This document shows, one piece after another, positions 1 through 8,199 of a stretch of 35,617 nt of DNA. Source of the stretch: JAGPCH01 sp039810605. GTDB taxonomy: Bacteria; Bacteroidota; Ignavibacteria; Tepidaquicellales; Tepidaquicellaceae. The stretch is taken from the NCBI GenBank assembly GCA_039810605.1, contig JBDHXH010000026.1, positions 1-35,617 on the forward strand, given 5' to 3'. Each line of letters opens with the position of its first letter. The first letter of the stretch is position 1. Position numbers and translations under genes: made by a program. A model generated the notes under the pieces. It did no database searches. It saw nothing but the letters and a program-made list of their open reading frames with translations, and was not told the origin of the DNA.

Positions 1-2
1 CC

Positions 3-491
3 GGACCGGTTTCCCTTAGCAAGCCGGAAGGAGTGAAGCTTGTTAAAGTTATATCTGCAGACGATATGTTCAGAAAGGTAAAGTCGGAATCTGCAGAAAA
101 AGACCTGATAGTTATGGCTGCTGCAGTCGAAGATTTCAAACCCGTCAAGAAAATCAGCAATAAGATTAAAAAGGAAGACAAAGATAAATTTGTTTTTGAA
201 TTCATGAAATCCGTTGACATACTTGAATATCTGGGAAAAAATAAGAAGAGATACAAGCTGATAGGATTTGCCGTTGAAACCGAGAACGAAATCAGCAATG
301 CATTGAAGAAGTTGAAAAATAAAAATCTGGATCTGATTGTATTGAATAATCCTGATGTCAAAGGTGCAGGATTTGGCGGGGACACAAATGTTGTGACACT
401 GATTGACAGGACACAGAGAAAATCGTTCCCAATGATGAGCAAGTTTCAGGTTGGAAATGCGATACTGGACAAATTTCTCAAAATGAAATGA
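3..491 (+). CDS. coaBC: Phosphopantothenoylcysteine synthetase (CoaB domain of CoaBC), 5'-truncated by window edge
   Basis: The C-terminal part of the bifunctional CoaBC enzyme, which makes 4'-phosphopantetheine in coenzyme A synthesis; only the CoaB (ligase) half is inside the window. The frame is open back to base 3 and reads GPVSLSKPEGVKLVKV, the standard CoaB entry motif. A GTG at base 33 lies inside this conserved motif and is not a real start. Further CoaB signatures are AAAVEDFKPV, the NKIKK that follows it, and LIVLNNPDVKGAGFGGDTN near the end. The stop is one base before the ATG of the next gene, so the two are almost certainly cotranscribed. The CoaC flavoprotein domain should lie just upstream, outside the window. 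Confidence 0.93.
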   Translation, partial: GPVSLSKPEGVKLVKVISADDMFRKVKSESAEKDLIVMAAAVEDFKPVKKISNKIKKEDKDKFVFEFMKSVDILEYLGKNKKRYKLIGFAVETENEISNALKKLKNKNLDLIVLNNPDVKGAGFGGDTNVVTLIDRTQRKSFPMMSKFQVGNAILDKFLKMK

Positions 492-492
492 G

Positions 493-1302
493 ATGAAGAG
501 CCGGTCTGAAATAATTTCCGATGTGTTGAACTATCTGCATTTTTTTGAAAAACATTTTCAATATACATTATACAAAAGCGAGACAGGACGAATTTATGAT
601 GAAGGAGAATTTGATCATGACAATTCATCTTCAGCTGAAATTACCAATGTCAATGAATCGTCAAGCAACGAAACAGATACACTGAAAGTAAAGGATTCTG
701 TGAGGCAGTATTCAATTGTCAGAGAAAGTTGGATGGATTGTGCCGATTTTGATTCGTTTGAAAATGAAATAAGAAACTGTCAAAAGTGCGGACAGCTTTC
801 AAAGGCAAGGAAGCAAATAGTTTTCGGAACAGGTAATCCGGATGCAGATGTCGTTGTTGTTGGTGAGGCACCTGGCGCTGATGAAGATGACCAGGGGAAG
901 CCGTTTGTTGGGAGAGCAGGAAAGCTGCTGACAGACATTCTTAAAGCAATTAATTTTTCCCGTGATGAAGTTTTTATTTGCAATATTTTGAAATGTCGTC
1001 CGCCCGAAAACAGAAATCCTTTGCCCGAAGAAATTGCAAACTGCGAGCCGTACTTATTCAAGCAGCTTGAAATGGTAAAGCCCAAACTAATTCTTGCTCT
1101 CGGTGCTTTTGCCGCGCAAACACTGTTGAAGACAAAAGAACCGCTTGGAAGGCTCCGCGGAAAATTTCACGAATATAAAGGAGTAAAAATGATGGTAACA
1201 TATCATCCCGCTGCCTTGCTCCGGAATCCAAATTGGAAAAGACCGACGTGGGAAGATGTACAGCTCTTCAGGAAAGAGTATGATAAGTTGATAAATGAGT
1301 AG
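493..1302 (+). CDS. udg: Uracil-DNA glycosylase, family 4 (4Fe-4S)
   Basis: Removes uracil from DNA in base-excision repair. The family-4 motifs are present: GEAPGADED (124-132), GKPFVGRAG just after it, NILKCRPPENRNP (164-176) and TYHPAALLRNP (236-246). The four cysteines expected to bind the 4Fe-4S cluster are C96, C99, C168 and C184. At 269 residues it is longer than thermophile family-4 enzymes of about 190-200. The extra length is an N-terminal region of about 90 residues rich in Ser, Asn, Asp and Glu with no recognised domain, probably disordered. Translation starts one base after the coaBC stop, with no Shine-Dalgarno sequence seen, which suggests coupling. Confidence 0.93.
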   Translation: MKSRSEIISDVLNYLHFFEKHFQYTLYKSETGRIYDEGEFDHDNSSSAEITNVNESSSNETDTLKVKDSVRQYSIVRESWMDCADFDSFENEIRNCQKCGQLSKARKQIVFGTGNPDADVVVVGEAPGADEDDQGKPFVGRAGKLLTDILKAINFSRDEVFICNILKCRPPENRNPLPEEIANCEPYLFKQLEMVKPKLILALGAFAAQTLLKTKEPLGRLRGKFHEYKGVKMMVTYHPAALLRNPNWKRPTWEDVQLFRKEYDKLINE

Positions 1303-1374
1303 AGTATTGAACCCTGCAATTCAGATTCTTATAAAAACAATTTTTGTAAAAACATTTTTTATTGATATTAGTCT

Positions 1375-2820
1375 TTGAAGAAGAAAACACCCAAGACAAA
1401 GCCGGATGAAGTCCTTGACGAGTCAATGGAAGCGGAAGGAGGAAGGATTCCCCCAAACGCGCTTGATCTCGAATCAAAGATACTTGGTTCCATTCTGATT
1501 GACAATGGCGTGATGAACGATGTAGTTCAGCTGCTTGACCCAAAACATTTTTACAAACCGGCACATGGTATTGTATTCCATGCAATGATAAATCTTGACG
1601 GGAAAAAGGAACCGATTGATCCTCACACATTGAAAGAAGAGCTTAAGAGGATGGGAAAGCTCGAAGAAATAGGTGGCATTGAATATATTATTGACATGAC
1701 TACATCCGTTTCAACATCTGCCAATGTTGAATTTTATACAAGAATTGTCTTTGAAAAATTCATACTAAGAAATCTCATCAGCATTTCTTCAAAGATTGTT
1801 GAAAATTGTTTTGATCCGACTTCAAATACATTTTCAATCCTTGATGATGCCGAGCAAAAAATACTTGATGTATCGGAATCATTGTCAAAGAAGAAAGTTC
1901 TGTCTGTCAAGGATGAGCTTGAGAATCTCATTGAAAAAATCGGAGCGCAGAGGGAAAATAAGAATGCAGTTATCGGCGTTCCGACAGGGTTTACAGAGCT
2001 GGATGAATATACTGCCGGATTTCAGAAATCGGAGCTTATTGTAATTGCGGGTAGACCTTCTCATGGAAAGACGGCATTTTCAATTAACATCGCACGCAAT
2101 GCAGCAGTTGACCATGGTAAGTCGGTTGCGATTTTCAGTCTCGAAATGTCTTTCAGAGAATTGCTGCTTAGACTGCTGGCAGGCGAAGCAAGAGTTGACG
2201 GAAAAAAGTTGAAGACAGGGAAATCCCGCGTCGAAGAATGGAACAGAGTTTTACAGACATATCACAACCTGAAGACTAATTTATTTATTGACGATACAAG
2301 TGAACTTTCAATCCTTGAAATTCGGGCAAAAGCACGCAGGATGAAACAAGAATATAAAATTGATATGATTGTGATTGATTATCTTCAATTAGTCAGAGGT
2401 CCGGAGAATTCTGAACGAAGGGATCTTGAGGTAGCGTATGTTTCGCGCGGGCTTAAGGCTCTTGCAAAAGAATTGGATATTCCGGTCGTGGCCTGTGCAC
2501 AGCTCAACCGTTCCATTGAGCAGAGGGGAAAGGAGAAAAGACCACAGCTTGCTGACCTGCGGGAATCGGGTGCAATTGAGCAGGATGCAGATGTTGTTAT
2601 CTTTGTTCATAGACCTATTATGGGAATGAAAGCTAATCATGACGATCCCGATTATGAAGATTTGAAGAGGAAAGCAGAAATTATTATTGGCAAACAAAGA
2701 AACGGTCCGGTGGGTGATTTTGATTTGGTATTCCTGAACGAGTATGCAAGGTTTGAAAACAAGATTAAACATCCCGTTATCGAAATCCCCAAATCGGAAA
2801 AGGTTGATTCTCCTTTCTGA
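1375..2820 (+). CDS. dnaB: Replicative DNA helicase DnaB
   Basis: Hexameric 5'-3' helicase of the replication fork. The N-terminal primase-interacting domain begins at RIPPNALDLESKILGSIL (about 24-41), followed by a linker and the RecA-like core. Walker A is GRPSHGKT (226-233), SLEMS holds the probable catalytic Glu257, Walker B is MIVIDY (331-336), and QLADLRESGAIEQDAD (391-406) is the C-terminal DnaB signature. Length 481 is normal and no intein interrupts the Walker A region. The start is uncertain: TTG at 1375 gives a Lys-rich tail of 17 residues, while ATG at 1426 would begin just before the conserved domain. Neither has a clear Shine-Dalgarno sequence. It lies 72 bases after udg on the same strand and ends at a bidirectional terminator. 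Confidence 0.96.
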   Translation: MKKKTPKTKPDEVLDESMEAEGGRIPPNALDLESKILGSILIDNGVMNDVVQLLDPKHFYKPAHGIVFHAMINLDGKKEPIDPHTLKEELKRMGKLEEIGGIEYIIDMTTSVSTSANVEFYTRIVFEKFILRNLISISSKIVENCFDPTSNTFSILDDAEQKILDVSESLSKKKVLSVKDELENLIEKIGAQRENKNAVIGVPTGFTELDEYTAGFQKSELIVIAGRPSHGKTAFSINIARNAAVDHGKSVAIFSLEMSFRELLLRLLAGEARVDGKKLKTGKSRVEEWNRVLQTYHNLKTNLFIDDTSELSILEIRAKARRMKQEYKIDMIVIDYLQLVRGPENSERRDLEVAYVSRGLKALAKELDIPVVACAQLNRSIEQRGKEKRPQLADLRESGAIEQDADVVIFVHRPIMGMKANHDDPDYEDLKRKAEIIIGKQRNGPVGDFDLVFLNEYARFENKIKHPVIEIPKSEKVDSPF

Positions 2821-2853
2821 ATGCAACGCACAATAAGTGAGGAATTTATATAA

Positions 2854-2889
2854 AAAAGCAGGTATCAATTTGAACTGATACCTGCTTTT
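2854..2889. terminator. Bidirectional rho-independent terminator between dnaB and the HMA gene
   Basis: A perfect 14-bp inverted repeat (AAAAGCAGGTATCA / TGATACCTGCTTTT) with an 8-base loop lies between the convergent dnaB (+) and HMA-protein (-) genes. Read on the minus strand the stem is followed by six T residues. On the plus strand the stem ends in TTTT. It can therefore serve both transcripts. Confidence 0.88.
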
Positions 2890-2910
2890 CAAAAAAACAC
2901 AGAAAGAGTT

Positions 2911-3393
2911 TTATAATTTCTTTTCTGAACTCTTCTTTGAATCACACTTCGAATCATCAGAACATTTACCTTCAAGCTTCTTTTCCTTTACAGAAGCTGC
3001 TACTACATCTGAAGTTGTTTCTGAAGGTGAAAAATAGACTTTAACATTTGTCATTTTAGAAGCAGAGCAGGTTTCTCCGTATTCAACTTCTTTTACTCCG
3101 GAGATTCCCATCAATTCACTTGAGACACCACTTTTGCATCCGTCGCAGTGTATCTTATCGGTGACGAATTCATAAGTTGAATAACCGCCCTTATCGTCAG
3201 ATGTACTTGCACCGCTCATGTTTTTATCGGTACAACCTGATTTTGTTTCGGCAGAACTTGATTTTGTGCAGGATGTAGAACAGTCTTTCTTACCGTCTTT
3301 GTCATCAGCTACAAGATTACTTTTTTGAGAATAAATAAAACCGAACACCAATAGAACTATCAGTGAACCGACAATAATAAGCTTCTTTTTCAT
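2911..3393 (-). CDS. Membrane-anchored, Cys-rich heavy-metal-associated (HMA) domain protein
   Basis: A 160-residue protein with an N-terminal hydrophobic anchor (about 4-22), a Ser/Lys/Asp-rich spacer and a ferredoxin-like HMA domain (about 72-140). The metal-binding loop is IHCDGC (81-86), a CxxC site like those of copper or mercury chaperones. Outside the loop are six more cysteines, C38, C42, C54, C109, C144 and C150, giving eight in all, unusually many for a chaperone of this size. A short Lys/Ser-rich tail follows the domain. The likely role is extracytoplasmic binding of a soft metal, but the metal cannot be told from sequence. No P-type ATPase or copper regulator lies nearby. It is 55 bases downstream of the next, same-strand gene and ends at a strong terminator. 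Confidence 0.8.
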   Translation of the reverse strand: MKKKLIIVGSLIVLLVFGFIYSQKSNLVADDKDGKKDCSTSCTKSSSAETKSGCTDKNMSGASTSDDKGGYSTYEFVTDKIHCDGCKSGVSSELMGISGVKEVEYGETCSASKMTNVKVYFSPSETTSDVVAASVKEKKLEGKCSDDSKCDSKKSSEKKL

Positions 3394-3448
3394 GTTTGTT
3401 ATGTTTGATTAATTAAATAATATTAAATAATATAGTTTACTTCTGAAA

Positions 3449-4183
3449 TTACATTGAATCATCGTCAACCGAATCATCCTCAACATTGACTTCTATTTTT
3501 CTGACACGTTTTTCTGAACCTTCAGTCCTGATCTTTCCTTTATTTACACTTTTCCCGGTGATGACATTGTACTCATAAGGACAACCCGATTCGTTTGTAA
3601 ATGATTCCAATTTATTTAGCTCTGATTCAGGACTAGTGCAGCCTGTAGTATTCCGCATCACATTATATTCGAAACCATTTCCTGTTTTGTTTTCAAAATC
3701 TTTATGAAGGAGATTTGTTCTTGTCCTTAATTCCCTTGTATCCGCGACACCGTCTAAATTGCTATTGTGTCTTGTTTCGATTTTCAATTGTTTGCTCGGT
3801 AACTGAATCCTGTCGCCGTCTTTTACCAACTGCTCCAGTTCAGCCGTAAAGTCAACATTTTTGTCGGCAGAAGGTCTTACGTTCTTGGCTTGCATTTCCG
3901 GACCTGTTTCTGAAATCAGGAAATCATCAGAGCTTGTGAAAGGTACATGTCCTTTCTTAACATTCACTCCCGGCTTCAGTTTCTTACCGCGGTGAGTAAA
4001 GCTTGACATTTCTTTAAATGCAAAGAAATCACAACCGCTTAAGGCTTCAATATCATTTGAACTAAGAACTGCCCTGACGGAACTCTGCAGCTTTTCATTA
4101 ATGTCATCGCCAAATTGATAATAGATAAAACCCGCAAGTAGTGAAACTATCACTGATGAAATGAACCTTGACTTGTCTTTCAT
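3449..4183 (-). CDS. Membrane-anchored hypothetical protein
   Basis: I do not recognise this 244-residue protein. It has one N-terminal hydrophobic segment (about 7-23, Lys/Arg before it), so it is a signal-anchor or secreted protein. The rest is hydrophilic. The C-terminal third contains two similar short stretches, FEYNVMRNTTGC and YEYNVITGKSV, both next to Cys-Pro/Thr-rich sequence. The last residues are acidic (VEDDSVDDDSM). It starts at an ATG with no Shine-Dalgarno sequence and lies 55 bases upstream of the HMA protein on the same strand. The two could be one transcript, both with an N-terminal anchor and Cys in the exported part, but a shared function is only a guess. Confidence 0.7.
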   Translation of the reverse strand: MKDKSRFISSVIVSLLAGFIYYQFGDDINEKLQSSVRAVLSSNDIEALSGCDFFAFKEMSSFTHRGKKLKPGVNVKKGHVPFTSSDDFLISETGPEMQAKNVRPSADKNVDFTAELEQLVKDGDRIQLPSKQLKIETRHNSNLDGVADTRELRTRTNLLHKDFENKTGNGFEYNVMRNTTGCTSPESELNKLESFTNESGCPYEYNVITGKSVNKGKIRTEGSEKRVRKIEVNVEDDSVDDDSM

Positions 4184-4316
4184 GGCAGTTGCAATTAAAG
4201 TTTCAAAATCGAGGATTGTGACTTGGCAATATAGCGTAAATTATCGAAAATAAAAATATTTTTTAAAGGTACAGAGTTGCCAAAAAAAGCGAAGCATAGA
4301 TTCTGGTGTATTGAAG

Positions 4317-5564
4317 TCAACATCTTTTTATTACAACCAGAGTCCTGTCATCGGAATAGGTGCCATGCGCAGAGAATTTCACGACATCCTCAATTATAAG
4401 TTCTGCAATTTCCTTCGGACTCCTTTCTTTATAACGAATTATGGATTCCTTCAATTTTTCTTCACCGAAGAACTCGAAATTTTCATTAGTCGCCTCAACT
4501 ATTCCGTCTGTATAAAGAACGAGAACATCTCCTTCGCTAAAGTTGATGCTGTCTGAAGTGTATTTCTGAAATGGAGCAGGACCCAGCACAGGACCGGTTG
4601 CGGGAAGGAGTTCGATTTCATTTGTGTCCGAATGTAAAAACATCGGCGGGTTCTGACCGGCATTGACAAACTGGCATAGACCTCTTTTGCCTGTTATTAG
4701 TTCGCAATAAAAAAGTGTAACGAATCTTTCGTAAGGAAATGTTTCGTAAACCAGATTGTTAATTTTATAAATCATCGTTGTCATTTTGGACTGATATTCT
4801 ACACCCATTTTCAAAGCGCCGGAGACATACAATGACTGTGCTGCTGCGGAGAAACCTTTCGAAGCAGCATCACCGATTGCAATGCCGACTCTTTCCTTAT
4901 CAACACTTTCGAGATAGTCATAAAAATCTCCTCCTACAATTTTATCCGGAAGGGACAGTCCGAAAATTTCATAACTGCCGAATTTTAATTCATGATCGGG
5001 AAGAATGCTTTTCTGAATCTCGCTTGCCTTCTCCAGTTCTTCGATGTTTTCCTTTGCTGCGCTTTCGATGTTTCGTGTTCGCAGAATATTGCTGATTGTC
5101 ATGCTGATGATGTTCAGCGTATTGAGAAGATCCTCTCCCAGAGTTTTTGCATTCAGCGCAATCAGATATTGATACAAAAAGTAAATCTCACATCCGGGTT
5201 CCTTGATTTTATATCGCTTCCCTGCGCCTGTTGCGGAATATTGATAGATCCCTTTTTCGATGAGGTATTCGTCCGTCTCTTCGGCAATAAGCGATCTGAA
5301 CTGGCCAACTTTTCTGAACATAGGGTATTGCGTGACTTTAAGTTTATATCCCTGGTCTATGTGAGCGACTTCGCCTCTTTGTATGATCAAAGTATAGGCG
5401 TCCTTGTCGTCGCTTAGTTCCCATATTCTGCCGCCGATGATTGCAGTCTCTTCGTTATTGATAATTTGTTCAAGGACATAAGTCAAAAGCTCCTCATCAG
5501 ATTCGAGCTTCGGAGCTTCTTTGGCAATGTTTTCAATGGTGCGGTATAATTTTTTTTGTTCCAT
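4317..5564 (-). CDS. SpoIIE/RsbU-type PP2C serine phosphatase with N-terminal sensor-like domain
   Basis: A 415-residue PPM-family phosphatase of the kind that dephosphorylates anti-sigma-factor antagonists (STAS proteins). Residues 1-160 look like a GAF-type sensor domain, followed by a helical linker (about 165-190) ending in the typical EIQKSILP. The catalytic domain carries IVGGDFYDY (209-217, metal ligand Asp213), GIAIGDAASKGFSAA (metal ligand Asp232), FVNAGQNPP, GDVLVLYTDGIVEATN and a final DDRTLVVIK. All metal-binding Asp positions I can identify are kept, so it should be active. It begins 5 bases after the stop of the yihY-like gene and is the third gene of the hutH-yihY operon. No STAS protein or anti-sigma kinase is encoded in the window, so its target is elsewhere. 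Confidence 0.9.
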   Translation of the reverse strand: MEQKKLYRTIENIAKEAPKLESDEELLTYVLEQIINNEETAIIGGRIWELSDDKDAYTLIIQRGEVAHIDQGYKLKVTQYPMFRKVGQFRSLIAEETDEYLIEKGIYQYSATGAGKRYKIKEPGCEIYFLYQYLIALNAKTLGEDLLNTLNIISMTISNILRTRNIESAAKENIEELEKASEIQKSILPDHELKFGSYEIFGLSLPDKIVGGDFYDYLESVDKERVGIAIGDAASKGFSAAAQSLYVSGALKMGVEYQSKMTTMIYKINNLVYETFPYERFVTLFYCELITGKRGLCQFVNAGQNPPMFLHSDTNEIELLPATGPVLGPAPFQKYTSDSINFSEGDVLVLYTDGIVEATNENFEFFGEEKLKESIIRYKERSPKEIAELIIEDVVKFSAHGTYSDDRTLVVIKRC

Positions 5565-5569
5565 AGTTT

Positions 5570-6532
5570 TTAATTTATACGAATTTCAGGTGCAGGTTCT
5601 TTGCCGGTGATCTTATCCAGCCTGTTTCTGTTTCTTGAATAATAAATTTCGCCGAGTTCCGCGCACAGTACGAAGATAACGGAAAGGTAATAAACATAGA
5701 AGATGCTTATTACAATGGTTGCATAAGTTCCGTATATGCGTCCGTAGTTTGCAATCTTCAGGATATAAATTGCAAACAGATACTTCAGCGTTTCGAAGAG
5801 TATAGTTGCTATTGTCGTTGAGTAAAGAATTACCTTCTTATTAAATTTCCAATGAGGTACAAGAGCATAAAGTACATAGAACAGACAAAAAGATATGATG
5901 AACCCTACAAACATCGGCACAAGTCTCTGAAAAACAGTAAGTGCTACTGCCTCTCCCAAAATTCCCTGCGAATACTCCTCAAAAATCTGAACGGATGAAG
6001 TCAGCAGCATTGAAGTGATGAATAAGGATACGCTGATTATCACAAGAAGAAAATCACGAAGCTTTCCAGTGATATAACTAAGTCCGGCGTCTATGTTATA
6101 AACTTTTCTTAAAACTTCACGCATGGAACTGAAAAGTCCGCTCACTGTCCAGAACAATCCGCCAAGACCAATCAGTCCGGTAAGGAATGTATTTGATGAC
6201 AATTCTTTTGTCCTCTCCGTAAGTTCAAATATGAATCTTTCTTTATATTGACCCGGAAGAGGAAGCATGCTGTTTAGATAGTTGACAAGTTTTGTCTGAA
6301 CTGCCTGGCTGTCAAGATATATTCCGAGTATGGTAAGTAAAATCAGAGTAAATGGAATCACGCATATCAGCATGTTGAATGATATGCCTGATGACATTAT
6401 CCAGATATGATCGTTATCAAATTTCCGGAGGAGGTTTGTAGTATAATAGCTGATTGTTTCATACAGACTTGTCTTTTTGATATTTGCTATTAATGATTTG
6501 ATCTTATTCAAGCTTCCCGGATTTCCTTTCAA
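5570..6532 (-). CDS. YihY/BrkB family inner-membrane protein
   Basis: A polytopic protein of 320 residues with about six membrane segments: about 44-72, 115-135, 158-180, 195-225, 237-258 and 268-292. The conserved family features are SSGISFNMLICVIPF at the first segment and a GLFWTVSGLFSSM stretch in the second. The family was once annotated as ribonuclease BN, a name now considered wrong; its function is unknown, with transport proposed. No ATG is available near the start. TTG at 6532 overlaps hutH by 29 bases and TTG at 6511 overlaps it by 8. The 6511 start has AAAGGA upstream and may be the true one. It is the middle gene of a tight operon, 5 bases from the phosphatase gene. Confidence 0.88.
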   Translation of the reverse strand: MKGNPGSLNKIKSLIANIKKTSLYETISYYTTNLLRKFDNDHIWIMSSGISFNMLICVIPFTLILLTILGIYLDSQAVQTKLVNYLNSMLPLPGQYKERFIFELTERTKELSSNTFLTGLIGLGGLFWTVSGLFSSMREVLRKVYNIDAGLSYITGKLRDFLLVIISVSLFITSMLLTSSVQIFEEYSQGILGEAVALTVFQRLVPMFVGFIISFCLFYVLYALVPHWKFNKKVILYSTTIATILFETLKYLFAIYILKIANYGRIYGTYATIVISIFYVYYLSVIFVLCAELGEIYYSRNRNRLDKITGKEPAPEIRIN

Positions 6533-8039
6533 TGAAGCTTAGAAAATTTTCGCTGAAAATTATTTCCATCATTTCAAAAATCTTGTCACTTGTAATAGTA
6601 TCTCCGGAAATATGCCGTGCTCTGCTTCTGATAAAGAGATAAGCTTGTTCGCTCCCGGCTCCGCTTTTTAACGGTCTTAAAAAATCAATTCCCTGAACAG
6701 CACATAAAAATTCAATTGCAATTATTTTCTTTACATTGTTGATTACATCATAACACTTGGTTGAACTTATGGAGCCCATCGAGTTATGATCTTCTTGGTT
6801 AGCGCTTGTCGGGATTGAATCTACCGATGCAGGATGGCACAGTACTTTATTTTCGCTAACGATTGATGCGGCAGTATACTGCGCAATCATTAATCCGGAA
6901 TTCAAGCCGCCCTTATCTGTTAGAAATCTGGGAAGTCCGCTCAAACTTCCATCAACAAGTCTCGCAGTTCTTCGCTCGCTTATATTCCCGAGCTCGCTCA
7001 TTGCAATTGCAAGAAAGTCAGAAGCCAATGCAAGCGGTTCACCGTGGAAGTTGCCGCCTTCGATATGTTCGCTTGTTTCAGGAAATATCAACGGGTTATC
7101 GGTTGCGGAATTTATTTCAATCTCAATAATCTTTTTGCAATGATTAATTGTATCTCTGACTGCGCCATGAACCTGCGGCATACAGCGCAGTGAATATGCG
7201 TCCTGAACTTTTCCGCAGTCCTTATGCGAAAGCATGATTTCGCTGTTCTTCAATAGTCTGCGCAAATTTCCCGCGGCAGAAATCTGACCTTTGTGGGGAC
7301 GTACCTTTTGAAGAGCATCTGAAAATGCCTTTGAAGTTCCCCGCAATGCTTCCAGCGATAAACTTCCTGAAATGTCGGCGAGCTTTGCAAGTTGATGAGC
7401 GTCATAAATGCTCTTGCAAAGAAATGCGGACATGAGCTGCGTACCGTTTATCAGCGCCAGTCCCTCTTTCGCCGAAAGTTTTATGGGTGAAATTTTATTT
7501 TCCTTCAACGCAATCTTGCAATCGGTAATCCTTCCATTGAACTTACATTTCCCTTCGCCGATAATGCAGAGCGCAAGATGCGACAGTGGAGCGAGATCAC
7601 CGGAACTCCCGACGGAACCTTGCGAAGGAATTAAAGGGACTATTCCCGAATTGAAAATTCCAATAAGATGATTTATGAGCTCAAGTCTTACACCGGAATA
7701 TCCTGCTGCTAATGAATTAATTCTGAAAAGCAGCATCAGTCTGGCAATGAAATCAGGAACATATTTCCCGACTCCCGCGGCGTGTGACAGAATGAGGTTT
7801 CGCTGAAGTGTCTCAAGATCTTCTGAAGATATTTTTACGTCTTTAAACTCTCCGAATCCCGTCGTGATTCCGTAGATAATTTCACCGCTTCCGGTCCATT
7901 TCTCGACAAGTTTGCGGGATGAATCAATTTTCTTTTCCGAAACTTTGCTTAGCGAAATGTGCCGATTTGATAGTACAATGTTAACCGAATTCTCTACCGT
8001 CAGATTATTTCCGGTAATTAGAAATTTTTTATGAGGCAT
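6504..8039 (-). CDS. hutH: Histidine ammonia-lyase (HutH)
   Basis: A 511-residue member of the MIO aromatic ammonia-lyase family, converting L-histidine to trans-urocanate. Family motifs: YGITTGFGEF (56-65), LSHAAGVG with the His typical of histidine lyases, FHGEPLALASDFLAIAMSE, ISERRTARLVDGSLSGLP and SANQEDHNSMGS with the active-site Glu. The MIO prosthetic group normally forms from Ala-Ser-Gly, but here the site reads GSVGSSGDLAPLSHLAL, so the tripeptide is Ser145-Ser146-Gly147. The central Ser and Gly are kept. No hutU, hutI or hutG is present; instead it leads an operon with a YihY membrane protein and a SpoIIE phosphatase. Histidine degradation is the most likely role, but an aminomutase or another amino-acid lyase cannot be excluded. 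Confidence 0.9.
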   Translation of the reverse strand: MPHKKFLITGNNLTVENSVNIVLSNRHISLSKVSEKKIDSSRKLVEKWTGSGEIIYGITTGFGEFKDVKISSEDLETLQRNLILSHAAGVGKYVPDFIARLMLLFRINSLAAGYSGVRLELINHLIGIFNSGIVPLIPSQGSVGSSGDLAPLSHLALCIIGEGKCKFNGRITDCKIALKENKISPIKLSAKEGLALINGTQLMSAFLCKSIYDAHQLAKLADISGSLSLEALRGTSKAFSDALQKVRPHKGQISAAGNLRRLLKNSEIMLSHKDCGKVQDAYSLRCMPQVHGAVRDTINHCKKIIEIEINSATDNPLIFPETSEHIEGGNFHGEPLALASDFLAIAMSELGNISERRTARLVDGSLSGLPRFLTDKGGLNSGLMIAQYTAASIVSENKVLCHPASVDSIPTSANQEDHNSMGSISSTKCYDVINNVKKIIAIEFLCAVQGIDFLRPLKSGAGSEQAYLFIRSRARHISGDTITSDKIFEMMEIIFSENFLSFIERKSGKLE

Positions 8040-8199
8040 GTTTCAATATACTAATGAAGCGAAAAAGTAAAAAGAGAGAATAGGCATGGGTTTTGTCAAT
8101 TTATGCTAAACGGCAATTGTGCTTCATTTGGAATGAAGTTTCCGAGTAAGAGCACCGTGGGTTTGAACTAATTCAGTTAATTTATCAGACATAAATGAT

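Noticed and set aside
1268..1630. A 120-codon minus-strand frame across the udg-dnaB junction
   Set aside because: It overlaps the conserved N-terminus of DnaB in antisense and has no support.
2035..2075. An intein in the DnaB Walker A region, a common insertion site
   Set aside because: The coding frame passes through GRPSHGKT without interruption and the protein has normal length.
4992..5417. A 141-codon frame opposite the SpoIIE phosphatase
   Set aside because: Antisense shadow of a gene with intact catalytic motifs.
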